Shown here in pieces: positions 36,637 through 45,991 of a stretch of DNA of 64,000 nt (its first letter is position 1; each line of letters begins with the position of its first letter). The notes under the pieces were generated by a model that did not search any database, was not told where the DNA came from, and worked only from the letters and a program-made list of their open reading frames with translations. Both the position numbers and the translations under genes were made by a program. Location: contig NZ_JAUCBS010000013.1 in assembly GCF_034676705.1 (NCBI RefSeq), positions 2,460,501-2,524,500 on the forward strand. The letters are read 5' to 3'. This stretch comes from Gemmobacter sp. GTDB lineage: Bacteria > Pseudomonadota > Alphaproteobacteria > Rhodobacterales > Rhodobacteraceae.

Positions 36637-38490
36637 ATGACGAACCTGCCCATTTCAAGTCCCACCCCTAAACCGCGGGAGACACTTTATTCCTATCTGG
36701 CGCGGCTCGCGGCAGTCTGGCGCAAGGAGGCGCCCGAGCTCGCCTATGACATGGGCGCACCGTTCAAGCGGCTCTTGGACCAAGATAGGAAGGCGCTCGA
36801 AACCGTTGCCGATTGGGCGAAACTGTCCCCCGATGTTATGAGTGAGCTGCTCTCCTGGACCGGGGTCCGGGCGGGGAAAGTCCGGATGAAATTCCGAGGC
36901 GAGCTCTATGTTTCACGAGCGCTTCGCAACCCGATCATGCGAGGATGCCCAGTCTGCCTGCGCGAGGACGCCGCCGGTGCGACGGAGCAGGCCTATGCGG
37001 CGATGAGCATACGGGGGGACTGGCAGCTGCGCGAGGCGACGCTCTGCGTAGGACACCGCCACCCTCTAGTTCCCCTCTGGCATGCCGCCGCGCCCCGGGA
37101 CCGTTTCGACATCGGGGCCCGCCTGCGCGAGATCGAGTCAGATATCCTGTCCGGTGCGTTTGACCGGCCGCTGCGGGACCCCTCGGCCTATGATCTCTGG
37201 CTTGACCAGCGGCTGAAGGATGGAACTGATGACACATGGTTCTCGGATCATCCCGTTTATGTGGTGACAATCATATGCCGCCTGCTCGGGCAGGCTATGT
37301 TGAAAGAGGACGCACGTGAAGATGACCAAGTTTCCGACCGGATACATGCGGCCGGGTTTGATGCTGCGGTTGTCGGTCAGGCGGCGTTCCGGACCGCCCT
37401 TGATCATCTGGCGGCGCAGGCAACCGGCGCTTTGGATGAAGCCGGTAAGGCCTTCTGGCCGCTCTATTCACGGCTGAACCGGGACTACCTTAATGATTCG
37501 GGGTTTGACCCGTTCCGCGACATTCTGCGCGAATGCATCCTCGAAAACTGGCCCATAGCGCCTGCGGAGATGGTTCTGGGTCAGGTGGTTCCGGAGAGGC
37601 GCCTACATTCTGTCACCACGGCGGCCAAGGAGATCGGGATCGGCACGAAGGTCCTGGAGCATTTCCTCGTGGAGGTCGGGGCCATCGCGGCCGATGATCC
37701 GCGCCCTCAGAGCCGCAGGTTATTCGATGCGAAGGCCTATGCCGAGCTGCTGGCGGAGATCCCCACCCTTGTTGGACCGATCGCCATGCGCACGGCGATG
37801 GGGGCTACCCGAATGGAGCTAACAGCACTGGCAGAGGAGGGGCTTCTGATCCCCCGGACCCGGGTGGAGAAGGTGAAGAACCCGTGGCACATCTCGGACG
37901 GGGTCGCCCTTGTGGCAGGGCTATCCGCCGAGGCCCGGTATGTCGCCGAGGACGATACGGAATGGCAGACTCTACTTCTGGCCTGTCGGCGAAGCGGGAT
38001 CTCCTTATCTGAATTGGTCAAGGCCATCCGTAACCAGCGCCTGACGGTCGGTCAGCGGTCGGGCGTGAACGGTTTCCATGGGATTGTTGTTCCGAAATCA
38101 GAGGTGGATGCGCTGGCTGCCCCGGCCCGGGCTGCCCGGGATGAGGTGCTGGACGAGGTTCCGGGCAGCATGGCCGCGGCGGAATTCGGACGATCCGTCG
38201 GGCTACGCAATGGCGGGGCGTTTCAGGCCTTGATCGAGGCCGGTCATGTGAGCGCTTATCAGATCATCAACCCTCGGACGGGTCGCCCGCAACACCGGAT
38301 GTCCCCCGCGGACATGGCGGCGTTTCACCGCCGGTTCGTGACTCTGACGACCCTTTCCGCCGAGACGGGTCAGCATCGCAACACCCTGAAGGCCCTGCTC
38401 GTCGCCCACCGGATCACCCCGTTCTCACCGGAAGGGAAGGATTTCGGGGCGGTGTATCTGCGGGCGGATGTCGCGGCGGTCATGCGATGA
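36637..38490 (+). CDS. tniQ: TniQ/TnsD-like target-selection protein
   Basis: A 617-residue protein. The N-terminus carries the TniQ domain (PRETLYSYLARLAAVW, then ARGC-type zinc finger GCPVC...ATLCVGHRHPLVPLW, residues about 105-150). The rest holds several helix-turn-helix-like stretches: TTAAKEIGIGTKVLEHFLVE, RTAMGATRMELTALAEEGLL, MAAAEFGRSVGLRNGGAFQA and TTLSAETGQHRNTLKALLVA. Long TniQ proteins of the TnsD kind bind a fixed chromosomal site and recruit the transposition ATPase. The tRNA-Arg gene next to the right end is the likely target. The stop overlaps the next gene by 4 bp. Confidence 0.8.
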   Translation: MTNLPISSPTPKPRETLYSYLARLAAVWRKEAPELAYDMGAPFKRLLDQDRKALETVADWAKLSPDVMSELLSWTGVRAGKVRMKFRGELYVSRALRNPIMRGCPVCLREDAAGATEQAYAAMSIRGDWQLREATLCVGHRHPLVPLWHAAAPRDRFDIGARLREIESDILSGAFDRPLRDPSAYDLWLDQRLKDGTDDTWFSDHPVYVVTIICRLLGQAMLKEDAREDDQVSDRIHAAGFDAAVVGQAAFRTALDHLAAQATGALDEAGKAFWPLYSRLNRDYLNDSGFDPFRDILRECILENWPIAPAEMVLGQVVPERRLHSVTTAAKEIGIGTKVLEHFLVEVGAIAADDPRPQSRRLFDAKAYAELLAEIPTLVGPIAMRTAMGATRMELTALAEEGLLIPRTRVEKVKNPWHISDGVALVAGLSAEARYVAEDDTEWQTLLLACRRSGISLSELVKAIRNQRLTVGQRSGVNGFHGIVVPKSEVDALAAPARAARDEVLDEVPGSMAAAEFGRSVGLRNGGAFQALIEAGHVSAYQIINPRTGRPQHRMSPADMAAFHRRFVTLTTLSAETGQHRNTLKALLVAHRITPFSPEGKDFGAVYLRADVAAVMR

Positions 38491-39473
38491 CCGGCCCGGT
38501 CGACCCGGGTCAGCCATCGATGGCTTACCTCGATCAAAATGTTCTGAGCAGAATGCGGGAGGGTGAGCCCGGATCGGACCATCTGCGAGGCGCTCTGAAC
38601 AAGATGGGCGCGCAAGGCGTCATGTTCGTCTATTCGATGGTCCATGTTGATGAGTCCCGCGCGTCAGACCGCCCGGAAGCCTTCGTTGAGGCGCTGAACG
38701 CGATCTCCGCCTGGTACATCGAGCCTCAGGCCCATGACGACCACAGGGTCGCTTTGTCCTCCGGGCGCGCGGAAGAGCTAATACTCGCGGATCGTGACCT
38801 TTTGCACGAGGCGTCCAGAACCATGGAGAACCTTCTGAAGCCCATGCAATTCGCGATGGGCTGGCTCGATGGGGTGGACGCCACCTCTCTCCGCGAGGAG
38901 CTCACTGATGGGGTCAATAAACTTTGGGGTATTCTCGAAGTTGAGCTTCTTGAGGGCAACTGGGCCCAGCTAACCGACGGGAAACGCGCGATGCTCGAGG
39001 CGATCAGCGATATTCCGTTGGAGAAGGTCCGGGGGGAGGCAGAGGTTTCGTTTGACCGAATTCGCGCGCGACTTCCGGAGAATTATGCACAACTCGACGC
39101 GGTCCCGGCCGATCAGGTGGTCGAATTCGTGTTTGGCCTTTTGGATGATCCGGACCGGGATGAGTTCCTGAAGCTCTACCCAAGAGGGTTCTGGACGGAC
39201 GCCGTCAGGCGCGAGGAGGGAAACCTGACCGGGTTCGCGTTCCTGCTATTCGCGCTCGGTATCGTCCGAGATAGGCGCGTTAGCAGCAAGGGCCGGGCAC
39301 GACGGGAGAAACACTATCTCGGTCAGTTTCGCGATTGCCAGCACATCGAGGCCGCGAGCCGCTGTGCGGCCTTCATCACGTTCGACAAGGGTGCCGCGAG
39401 ACTTGCGAAAGCCACTTATGCTTACGCCGGAGCGGCGACCCAGGTCATCTGTTTGGAAATTCGCGAAACCTGA
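38487..39473 (+). CDS. PIN-like nuclease domain protein coupled to tniQ
   Basis: A 328-residue protein. MAYLDQNVLSRM near the N-terminus carries the first PIN-type Asp. EKHYLGQFRDCQHIEAASRC, then AAFITFDKGAARLAKATYAY, near the C-terminus fits the later acidic residues (DxxHI...FITxDK). The middle is a helical insert of about 200 residues, longer than in VapC toxins. The ATG overlaps the tniQ stop, so the two are translated together. No antitoxin-like small gene is next to it. The PIN call is from motif reading; substrate and role are unknown. Confidence 0.65.
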   Translation: MTGPVDPGQPSMAYLDQNVLSRMREGEPGSDHLRGALNKMGAQGVMFVYSMVHVDESRASDRPEAFVEALNAISAWYIEPQAHDDHRVALSSGRAEELILADRDLLHEASRTMENLLKPMQFAMGWLDGVDATSLREELTDGVNKLWGILEVELLEGNWAQLTDGKRAMLEAISDIPLEKVRGEAEVSFDRIRARLPENYAQLDAVPADQVVEFVFGLLDDPDRDEFLKLYPRGFWTDAVRREEGNLTGFAFLLFALGIVRDRRVSSKGRARREKHYLGQFRDCQHIEAASRCAAFITFDKGAARLAKATYAYAGAATQVICLEIRET

Positions 39474-39552
39474 GTACCGCCCACGTTCAAGCGATGCCCT
39501 CCGAAACCGGAAGAAATCGCTTGACTGGGTGTGCACGGGAAACCGGCGTTTC

Positions 39553-39576
39553 GTGCACGCTTATGACCCGTTTACA
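39553..39576 (-). repeat. Right terminal inverted repeat of the transposon
   Basis: Exact complement of 31302-31325. Moving inward on the minus strand, a second CGTGCACACC motif occurs at 39537-39528, matching the motif array in the left end. The PIN-like gene ends 79 bp inside the repeat. Confidence 0.88.
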
Positions 39577-39581
39577 GCCTT
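39577..39581. repeat. Right target-site duplication GCCTT
   Basis: It pairs with 31297-31301. Removing the element and one copy rejoins host sequence as GACATCCGCCTTGTCATGAA, which gives the predicted empty site. Confidence 0.85.
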
Positions 39582-39592
39582 GTCATGAACTC

Positions 39593-39669
39593 TGGCGACC
39601 CCGGCAGGACTCGAACCCGCAACCATTCGCTTAGAAGGCGAGTGCTCTATCCGGTTGAGCTACGGGGCC
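39593..39669 (-). tRNA. tRNA-Arg (anticodon TCT)
   Basis: Minus-strand cloverleaf starting GGCCCCGTAGCTCAACCGG, anticodon loop CTTCTAA (TCT), T arm GCGGGTTCGAGTCCTGC, acceptor CGGGGTC, then G and an encoded CCA. Its 3' end faces the transposon, whose right terminus begins 16 bp further on. The tRNA itself is intact, as expected if the element inserts beside and not into it. Confidence 0.93.
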
Positions 39670-39724
39670 ACGCTGCGCCCTTGTGCGGCAAAACCGCGGT
39701 TGGGCGCAAGTGGGTGTGATGCTG

Positions 39725-40183
39725 TCAGATGGCGCGTGTCATGAACAGGCTGTTGGGATCGTCCCGATAGCCTTCGAACGGGCCGCATTCCGCAAATCCG
39801 GCGCGGGCATATAGCGCCCGGGCAGCGGCGAAACCGGGCTGCACGCCGGTTTCCAAGCTCAGGCGGCCAAACCCCTCGGCCCGCGCCTCGGCGACCAGGT
39901 GGTCGAGCATCCGGCGCGACAGGCCGCCGCCACGGTGTTCGGCCAGCACATGCATCGACTTGATTTCGGCATGGCCGGCGTCAATCCGCTTGTAGGCCCC
40001 CATGCCGATCGCCGCGCCATCCTTGCGCATGACAAAGAACGCGATGCCCGGTGCGGCCAGCGCATCGGCCGGCAGCATGTGAATCGATTCGGGCGGAGTT
40101 TCGGAATGCATGTCGGCCGTATGGCGCTGATGCAGCAGCGCAAGGCTGTCCTGCACGGGATGTTCGCGGGCGATGGTGATCAT
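39725..40183 (-). CDS. GNAT family N-acetyltransferase
   Basis: A 152-residue GNAT protein: AAIGMGAYKRIDAGHAEIKS, MHVLAEHRGGGLSRRMLDHL (the acetyl-CoA loop; HRGGGLS is close to R/Q-x2-G-x-G/A), LSLETG and ARALYARAGFAECGPFEGY. It is similar to small YjaB/PhnO-like acetyltransferases. Start ATG 40183; the longer frame to 40276 has no support. The substrate cannot be told. Confidence 0.85.
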   Translation of the reverse strand: MITIAREHPVQDSLALLHQRHTADMHSETPPESIHMLPADALAAPGIAFFVMRKDGAAIGMGAYKRIDAGHAEIKSMHVLAEHRGGGLSRRMLDHLVAEARAEGFGRLSLETGVQPGFAAARALYARAGFAECGPFEGYRDDPNSLFMTRAI

Positions 40184-40259
40184 GGGCTGCCTTCCGATCC
40201 TGACCGCCGATTTGTCGCCCCGCGCGCAGGCGACTGCAAGGGGGATCGCGCGGGCGCGT

Positions 40260-42557
40260 TCAGTGCAGCTGGTCATGCACCGTCCGCGTCAGATCATCCA
40301 GCGAGAAGGGCTTGGGCAGGAAGACCGAATTGGGAATGTCGTCCTGCATGTCGGCAAAACTGTCCTCGGCATAGCCGGAAACGAACACCACCCGGACCGA
40401 GGGCCGGTGCTTCAGCGCCTCGCGCACCCAGGTGGGGCCATCCAGCCCCGGCATGATCACATCGGTGACAAAGACATCGACGCTGACCTGCGGGTCGGAC
40501 AAGATATCCAGCGCAGCTTCGGCATTTTCGGCCTCGATCACCGTATAGCCGCGCAGGCGCAGCGCGCGGGCGGCAAAGGCGCGCACCGGCGCCTCGTCCT
40601 CGACCAGCAGGACGACGCCCTGCCCGACGCGGCCCGCCGGTTGCGGGGGCGGCGGCGGGGCGGCGGGTTCGTCGGCGCCGGTATGCAGCGGGAAATACAG
40701 CGAAAACACCGTGCCCTGCCCCGAGGTGCTGTCGACAAAGATATAGCCGCCCGATTGCTTGACGATGCCATATGCGGTGGACAGGCCCAGCCCGGTGCCT
40801 TCGCCCGGGCGCTTGGTGGTGAAGAACGGCTCAAAGACCTTGTCGATCAGTTCCGGCGCAATGCCGGTGCCACGGTCGATCACTCGCATCAGGGCATAAT
40901 CCCCGGCTGGCACCACGGCGCGGTTGCGGCGCATATCCTGGGCCAGATGGCAGGATTCGGTCTCGATCCGGATGGAGCCGCCGCCGGGCATGGCATCGCG
41001 GGCATTGACCACAAGGTTCATCAGCACCTGTTCCAGCTGGCGTCGGTCGGCCCGGATGGGGCCAAGCCCGTCGTCCGGGGCCAGGTCCAGCCGGATGCGT
41101 TCGCCCACCAGCCGCTTGAGCAGATGCGTGACATCGGCCAGCACATCGGCCAGGTGCAGGCGTTCGGGCTTCAGCGTCTGCTTGCGCGAAAAGGCCAGCA
41201 ATTGCCCGACCAACGCCGCAGCGCGGTTGGCGTTCTGGTGGATCTGGGCAAGATCGGCATAATCGGGATCGGCCGGTTCGTGGCGCAGCAGCAGCAGGTC
41301 GCAATGGCCGGAAATCGCGGTCAGCAGATTGTTGAAATCATGCGCCACGCCGCCGGCCAGCTGGCCGATGGCCTGCATCTTCTGGCTTTGCACGAACTGC
41401 GCCTCGAGCGTTTTCATCGCCGTGGCGTCAGAGATCACCGCCAGCAGCCCATCCTGCGGCAGGGGGCCCAGCGGGCGCAGCGCGATCTGGACAAAGACCT
41501 CGGCCCCGGCACGGCTGAGGCGCAGAACCTCGGCCTTGCCAGGCAAGCGGCCGGCGGCCACATCGCCCACCCAGTCGCGCACCGACCGCCCCAGCCCTTC
41601 GAACAGGTCCGAGGCATTGGGGGCCTGCCCCGGGTCGATGCCCAGCAGGGCGCGGGCGGCGGCATTCGCCTCGATCACCGTGGCATTGGGTTGCAGGCGC
41701 ATCAGCGCGACCGGCAAATCCTCGATCCCGTCCAGCGCGGGGGCGGTGGTCACGGCGGCGGCGGGCAGCAGGTAAATCTCGCGCCGGTCGGCGGCGCCAC
41801 CGATTTCGGCCACCACCGCCTCGACCGGGCCATCGGCGCCGGCCACGGTGACCAGCATGCCGGACCGCACCGGCAGATCGGTGAAGATGCGGTCCAGCGC
41901 GCGCGGGCGGGTGCCCAGCAGGCGCCGCATCGCCTCGTTCGCGTAAAGCACCGCGCCGGTGCGACCGGCCACCAGCATCGGCAGGCTGACACCATCGGCG
42001 CCGCGTGTCTGCCCGGAGCGGTCGAGAAATTCGTCGAACCGCCACAGGAACCGGCCCGGCGCGCTGCGATGCACCGACAGCCGCACATGGCCGCGCCGCG
42101 TTGCCACATCTTCCCGCGCATGGCCAAGGGTGGCCGCGCGGCTTTGCAGCCGATACAGTACCGCCGACGGATGCGCAAACACATCGCCCAGCGTGGCAAC
42201 CAGCGTCGTCACCCCGTTCCTGCCAAAGCGGGCCTGGGCGGCCAGGTTGCTGTACAGCACCTGCCCCAGGTCATCGGTGGCGAAACAGGGCGCCTCATCC
42301 TCGGCCACAAGGGCATGCAGACGGGCGGTGACCCGCCGGCGCAGCACCCGGCCCACGCGCCCCGCCAGATCCGCAATCGCCAGCGCAAAGACCAGCGTTG
42401 CCGCCACGGTCCAGGCCAGGAACCTGTCGGACCCGGCCGGCAGCACCAGCCCCACAGCCACCAGCACCGCCGCCAGCGCAAGCAGCGGCACCAGCCGGGG
42501 GCGCAGGGATCGGCCGCCATCGGGCGGTGGTTCGGCAACTGGCGTGACGATGGACAC
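40260..42557 (-). CDS. cckA: Hybrid histidine kinase CckA
   Basis: A 765-residue protein. Two membrane helices at about 20-65, then PAS-like regions to about 380, HisKA with the phospho-accepting His406 in [20 protein letters not shown], HATPase_c ([55 protein letters not shown]), and a C-terminal receiver ([26 protein letters not shown]). This is the CckA layout. CckA passes phosphate through ChpT to CtrA; in Rhodobacterales it affects motility and gene transfer agents. A full CtrA box lies 50 bp upstream, suggesting feedback. Confidence 0.92.
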   Translation of the reverse strand: MSIVTPVAEPPPDGGRSLRPRLVPLLALAAVLVAVGLVLPAGSDRFLAWTVAATLVFALAIADLAGRVGRVLRRRVTARLHALVAEDEAPCFATDDLGQVLYSNLAAQARFGRNGVTTLVATLGDVFAHPSAVLYRLQSRAATLGHAREDVATRRGHVRLSVHRSAPGRFLWRFDEFLDRSGQTRGADGVSLPMLVAGRTGAVLYANEAMRRLLGTRPRALDRIFTDLPVRSGMLVTVAGADGPVEAVVAEIGGAADRREIYLLPAAAVTTAPALDGIEDLPVALMRLQPNATVIEANAAARALLGIDPGQAPNASDLFEGLGRSVRDWVGDVAAGRLPGKAEVLRLSRAGAEVFVQIALRPLGPLPQDGLLAVISDATAMKTLEAQFVQSQKMQAIGQLAGGVAHDFNNLLTAISGHCDLLLLRHEPADPDYADLAQIHQNANRAAALVGQLLAFSRKQTLKPERLHLADVLADVTHLLKRLVGERIRLDLAPDDGLGPIRADRRQLEQVLMNLVVNARDAMPGGGSIRIETESCHLAQDMRRNRAVVPAGDYALMRVIDRGTGIAPELIDKVFEPFFTTKRPGEGTGLGLSTAYGIVKQSGGYIFVDSTSGQGTVFSLYFPLHTGADEPAAPPPPPQPAGRVGQGVVLLVEDEAPVRAFAARALRLRGYTVIEAENAEAALDILSDPQVSVDVFVTDVIMPGLDGPTWVREALKHRPSVRVVFVSGYAEDSFADMQDDIPNSVFLPKPFSLDDLTRTVHDQLH

Positions 42558-42606
42558 ACGGCCCCCTTTGCGTTGAATCGCCTGCCCCTATAGGGACGAT
42601 AAATCG

Positions 42607-42621
42607 TTAATTCCCGATTAA
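42607..42621. promoter_or_regulatory. CtrA box TTAA-N7-TTAA upstream of cckA
   Basis: TTAA (42607-42610), TTCCCGA, TTAA (42618-42621) is a perfect full CtrA motif. It lies 50 bp before the cckA start in an otherwise GC-rich region. Confidence 0.6.
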
Positions 42622-42660
42622 AGACGGCAACTCAACCTACAGGAGATTCATGCCCGCAGA

Positions 42661-43809
42661 TCAGCCCCGAAGCAATGCCAGAAAAAAACCATCGCCGCCG
42701 TCCAGCGGGGTCAGGCGCATCTGGCGGTCGGGGGCAAAGCGCGGATTGCGCGCCAGAAATGCCTCTACCCGTTCCGTATTTTCGCAATCCAGCAGCGAAC
42801 AGGTGGCATAGGCCAGCCAGCCGCCCGGCCTTACCTGGGCGGCGGCCTTGTCCAGCACCTCGTCCTGAAGGGCGTTCAGCGCGGCCAGCCGGCCGGCATC
42901 CAGCCGCCAGCGCGCCTCGGGCTGGCGACGCCAAGCGCCCGAGCCGGAACAGGGCGCATCGGCCAGGACCAGGTCGTACCCCCCTGACAAGGCATGGCTT
43001 TCCGCCAGTTTCACCCGCACCCCGGCCCGCGCGGCGCGGGCCGGCAGATCGGCCATCCGGCGCGGATCGGCGTCATGCGCCGTCAGATCCAGCCGGGCCA
43101 GCGCGCCCATCGCCAGCGTCTTGCCACCGCCGCCCGCGCAGTAATCCAGCACCCGCAGGCCATCGGCCAGCGGCAGCGCCTGCACCACGGCCTGCGAGGC
43201 GGCATCCTGGAGTTCCACCACCCCCTCGCGGTAACAGGCCGAGCCCGCCACCCGGCGCGCACCCGCCGTCACCTCCAGCGCCGTTTCCGCCAGCGGATGG
43301 GGCTGCGCCGTGATGCCTTCGGCGGCCAGCAGGGCCTGCGCCCGCGCCACATTCCCCTTGCGCAGGTTGACCCGCAGGAACACCGGGGCGCGCGACTGCA
43401 TCGCCTGCATCACCTGGGCAAACGCGCCGCCCAGCGACGCCTGCATTTGCGGGGCCAGCCAGTCGGGGCAATCCAGCGCCTCCAACTCCGTCATCGGGCG
43501 CGCGGCCTCCTCGGCCGCCACCGGCGCGGGGGCATGGCCATCCCCGGTAAAAAGCGTCGCAGGATCAACCCCTTGGGCCCGCAGCACGCCCAGAATCAGC
43601 CCCCGCCCCGTGGCCGCCCCGCCCAGCGCCGCGGCCGAGCGCATCCGGCGCAGGCCATCGAACACATGGTCGCGCACCACCGCCCGATCGCCCGAGCCGG
43701 CAAACCGGCTGCCGCGCGCCCAGTTGACCAGCGCCTTTTCCGCCGCCTCGCCCGCCAGCACACGATCCAGCACTGCAATCGCCGCAGCCACGCGGGCGCC
43801 CGGGGTCAT
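42661..43809 (-). CDS. RsmB/NOP-family RNA (cytosine-C5)-methyltransferase
   Basis: A 382-residue protein. An N-terminal NusB/RsmB-like helical part, then VFLRVNLRKGNVARAQALLA, SAM motif VLDYCAGGGGKTLAMGAL, the catalytic DAPCSGSGAWRRQPEARWRL, and ATCSLLDCENTERVEAFL with the second Cys. RsmB methylates 16S rRNA C967. It is shorter than E. coli RsmB (429), so the exact target base is inferred. Confidence 0.87.
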   Translation of the reverse strand: MTPGARVAAAIAVLDRVLAGEAAEKALVNWARGSRFAGSGDRAVVRDHVFDGLRRMRSAAALGGAATGRGLILGVLRAQGVDPATLFTGDGHAPAPVAAEEAARPMTELEALDCPDWLAPQMQASLGGAFAQVMQAMQSRAPVFLRVNLRKGNVARAQALLAAEGITAQPHPLAETALEVTAGARRVAGSACYREGVVELQDAASQAVVQALPLADGLRVLDYCAGGGGKTLAMGALARLDLTAHDADPRRMADLPARAARAGVRVKLAESHALSGGYDLVLADAPCSGSGAWRRQPEARWRLDAGRLAALNALQDEVLDKAAAQVRPGGWLAYATCSLLDCENTERVEAFLARNPRFAPDRQMRLTPLDGGDGFFLALLRG

Positions 43810-43812
43810 GCC

Positions 43813-45012
43813 CTAGGCCCCGGCAACGACACGGGCCGCAGCCGCCACACCACCTGCGCCATGCGGGATCTTCAGCGCCTGAAGCCCCGCCTCCATCACG
43901 GCAAGCGTGCCCAGCACCATATGGGCGTTCACATGCCCCATATGCCCGACCCGCAGGAAACCATCAGCGCGCGGATCGCCGGGCGGTGCCATGCCCAGCC
44001 CGATGCCCAGCGTCACGCCGGCCTCGGTCTCGCACCACTGGCGCAAGCGGGTGGCATCGGGTTCGGCAATGCGCGCCGCCGTCACCGCCCGCGCCCGCGC
44101 GGCCGGATCGGCCATGTTCAGGGTGACGTTCGGCGCCCCGTCGCCCCAGGCCTCGAACGCGGCCCAGACCGACCGGGCCAGCGTATCGTGCCGGGCCCAG
44201 ACATGCTCCAGCCCTTCCTCGTGGATCATGCTCAGCGCCTCGCGCAGTCCATACAGATGATGCGTCGGCGCGGTGCCGCCGAAGTTCATCCAGAATTCGG
44301 TGGCGCGCGCCCGCACCGTCCAATCCCAATACGGCGTGCGCAGATCAGACTTCCGGCATGCCGCCATCGCCTTGTCGGAAACCCAGACAAAGCCCAGGCC
44401 GGGCGGCACCATCAGCCCCTTCTGGCTGGCGGAAACGGCCACGTCCACGCCCCAGGCATCGAATTCGAAACGGTCGCAGCCCATCGAGGCAATGCAATCC
44501 ACCGCCAGCAGCGCCGGGTGCCCCGCCGCGTCGATGGCGGCGCGCACCGCCTGCACATCGTTCAGGACCGAGGTGGCGGTATCCACCTGTGTCAGCAGCA
44601 CCACGCGGATCCGCCCTTCGGTGTCGGCGCGCAACGCAGCCTCCACCCGGCCGGCATCGACCGGCCCCTTGCGGCCAAAGTCGATCACCTCGACCTCGAC
44701 CCCCAGTTCGCGCGCCTGCTGCGCCCAGCCTTCGCCAAAGCGGCCGGTCACCAGCGACAGCGCCTTGTCGCCCCGGCTGAACAGGTTGACGTTCGCCGCC
44801 TCCCAGGCGCCATGGCCGTTGGCGATATAGATCGCCACGTTCTGCGCCGTGCGCGCCACCGCCTTCAGACCGTCGCGCAGGCCCGGCATCATGTCGACCA
44901 GCGGCCCGGCATAGATGTTGGGCGCGGCGCGGTGCATCGCGTTCAGCACACGGTCGGGCATGACAGAGGGGCCGGGGATGGACAGAATCTGGCGGCCCTG
45001 GGCAAGGCTCAT
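43813..45012 (-). CDS. Alanine/serine-glyoxylate aminotransferase family protein
   Basis: A 399-residue class V aminotransferase. ILSIPGPSVMPDRVLNAMHR at the start, YIANGHGAWEAANVNLF, LLAVDCIASMGCDRFEFDAW, and the PLP lysine in VSASQKGLMVPPGLGFVWV. The family transfers an amino group from serine, alanine or aspartate to glyoxylate. No bhc-type cluster surrounds it, so the donor amino acid is open. Start ATG 45012. Confidence 0.87.
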   Translation of the reverse strand: MSLAQGRQILSIPGPSVMPDRVLNAMHRAAPNIYAGPLVDMMPGLRDGLKAVARTAQNVAIYIANGHGAWEAANVNLFSRGDKALSLVTGRFGEGWAQQARELGVEVEVIDFGRKGPVDAGRVEAALRADTEGRIRVVLLTQVDTATSVLNDVQAVRAAIDAAGHPALLAVDCIASMGCDRFEFDAWGVDVAVSASQKGLMVPPGLGFVWVSDKAMAACRKSDLRTPYWDWTVRARATEFWMNFGGTAPTHHLYGLREALSMIHEEGLEHVWARHDTLARSVWAAFEAWGDGAPNVTLNMADPAARARAVTAARIAEPDATRLRQWCETEAGVTLGIGLGMAPPGDPRADGFLRVGHMGHVNAHMVLGTLAVMEAGLQALKIPHGAGGVAAAARVVAGA

Positions 45013-45064
45013 GGCGGTCTCCTGCGGATGGGTGCCCAATGGCTAGGCGTTTGCCCCGCCAAGG

Positions 45065-45805
45065 TCAACGGCCCGCCAGCGCCCCCACGATGGCCAGAAA
45101 CTCCGCCGCCTTCAGCGAGGCACCGCCCACCAGCGCGCCATCCACATCCGGCACGGCAAAGATCGCCGCCGCATTCCCGGGCTTGACCGACCCGCCATAG
45201 AGCAGCGGCACATCCGCCGCCGCCGCCCCGAACCGCGCGGCAAGGCCCGCGCGCAAGGCGCCATGCACCTCGGCAATCTGCGCCTCGGTCGGGGTGCGGC
45301 CGGTGCCGATGGCCCAGACCGGCTCATAGGCCAGCACCAGCCGCGCCAGGTCCACCCCCTCGGGAACCGACCCGGCAAGCTGCGCGGCCACCACCTCCAG
45401 CGTGCGCCCGGCGTCGCGGTCGCCCAGCGTCTCGCCCAGGCAGACCACGGCCACCAGCCCGGCGCCCTGCGCCGCCTGCGCCTTGGCGGCCACCATGGCA
45501 TCGGTCTCGGCATGGTCGGCGCGGCGTTCGGAATGACCCAGGATCACATGGGTTGCCCCGGCATCGGCCAGCATGGCGGCCGAAATATCGCCGGTATGCG
45601 CGCCCTGCCCGGCCCGGTGGCAATCCTGCCCGCCAAGGGCAATGCGCCCCTGCGCCAGCGCGGCCCCCCGATGCAGCAGCGTGGCCGGCAGGCACAGCAA
45701 CACCTCGCAACCCGCCGCCGGTGCGGCGGCCACCGCCGCCACCTCGGCCAGATCGGCGCCCAGCCCGTGCATCTTCCAGTTGCCTGCCACCAGCCTGCGC
45801 GCCAT
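45065..45805 (-). CDS. tpiA: Triosephosphate isomerase
   Basis: A 246-residue TIM barrel. AGNWKMHG (catalytic Asn and Lys), ILGHSERR (catalytic His), [11 protein letters not shown] (catalytic Glu), LLYGGSVKP (phosphate loop). Length is normal. Start ATG 45805; the frame stays open far upstream only as antisense of the divergent kinase. Confidence 0.95.
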   Translation of the reverse strand: MARRLVAGNWKMHGLGADLAEVAAVAAAPAAGCEVLLCLPATLLHRGAALAQGRIALGGQDCHRAGQGAHTGDISAAMLADAGATHVILGHSERRADHAETDAMVAAKAQAAQGAGLVAVVCLGETLGDRDAGRTLEVVAAQLAGSVPEGVDLARLVLAYEPVWAIGTGRTPTEAQIAEVHGALRAGLAARFGAAAADVPLLYGGSVKPGNAAAIFAVPDVDGALVGGASLKAAEFLAIVGALAGR

Positions 45806-45884
45806 TCCACTCTCCATCTGCCAAACCCGCACGGGATGCCACAGCCACGCCCGCCGCGCAAGAAAGGCCGCCATCTGCGGCCCG

Positions 45885-45957
45885 TTTCGCTTTGACCCAA
45901 ATATCCTCGGGGGTGAATTGGCGCGGCACGCGCCAAGAGGGGGTCCGAGGACCCCCT
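45885..45957 (-). repeat. Intergenic repeat, copy 6
   Basis: On the minus strand GGGGGTCC-TCGG-ACCCCC, then TTGGCGCGTGCCGCGCCAA, then CCCCCGAGGATATTTGGGTC. It lies between the divergent tpiA and kinase genes; the remaining gap holds nothing else I can recognise. Confidence 0.7.
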
Positions 45958-45991
45958 TGCCCCCCGCCCGATCCGGGGGCACAACGGCGCC

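Larger units (their letters stand above)
31302..39576. mobile_element. Decayed Tn7/Tn5053-like transposon downstream of tRNA-Arg
   Basis: An 8275-bp element bounded by perfect 24-bp inverted repeats beginning TGTAAACGGGTCATAAGC, flanked by the 5-bp duplication GCCTT. The right end is 16 bp from the 3' CCA of tRNA-Arg(TCT). Contents in order: left end with three CGTGCACACC-like motifs, tniB remnant (-) split by IS256, nested IS3 elements, DUF3644 remnant (+), tniQ (+), PIN-like gene (+), right end. No intact DDE transposase of the element (tniA/tnsB) is left, and no cas genes or CRISPR array are present. A TniQ/TnsD-type protein and a tRNA-adjacent insertion point to site-specific targeting. 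Confidence 0.85.

Noticed and set aside
31302..39576. CRISPR-associated transposon
   Set aside because: TniQ and tRNA-adjacent insertion suggest it, but no cas gene, repeat array or spacer-like pair with short repeats is visible anywhere in the element.
40173..42593. Long plus-strand open frame opposite cckA
   Set aside because: Low-complexity shadow of cckA; all conserved kinase and receiver motifs are on the minus strand.
43813..45012. BhcA (aspartate-glyoxylate aminotransferase) of the beta-hydroxyaspartate cycle
   Set aside because: The protein belongs to the same broad family, but none of the other bhc genes is nearby.
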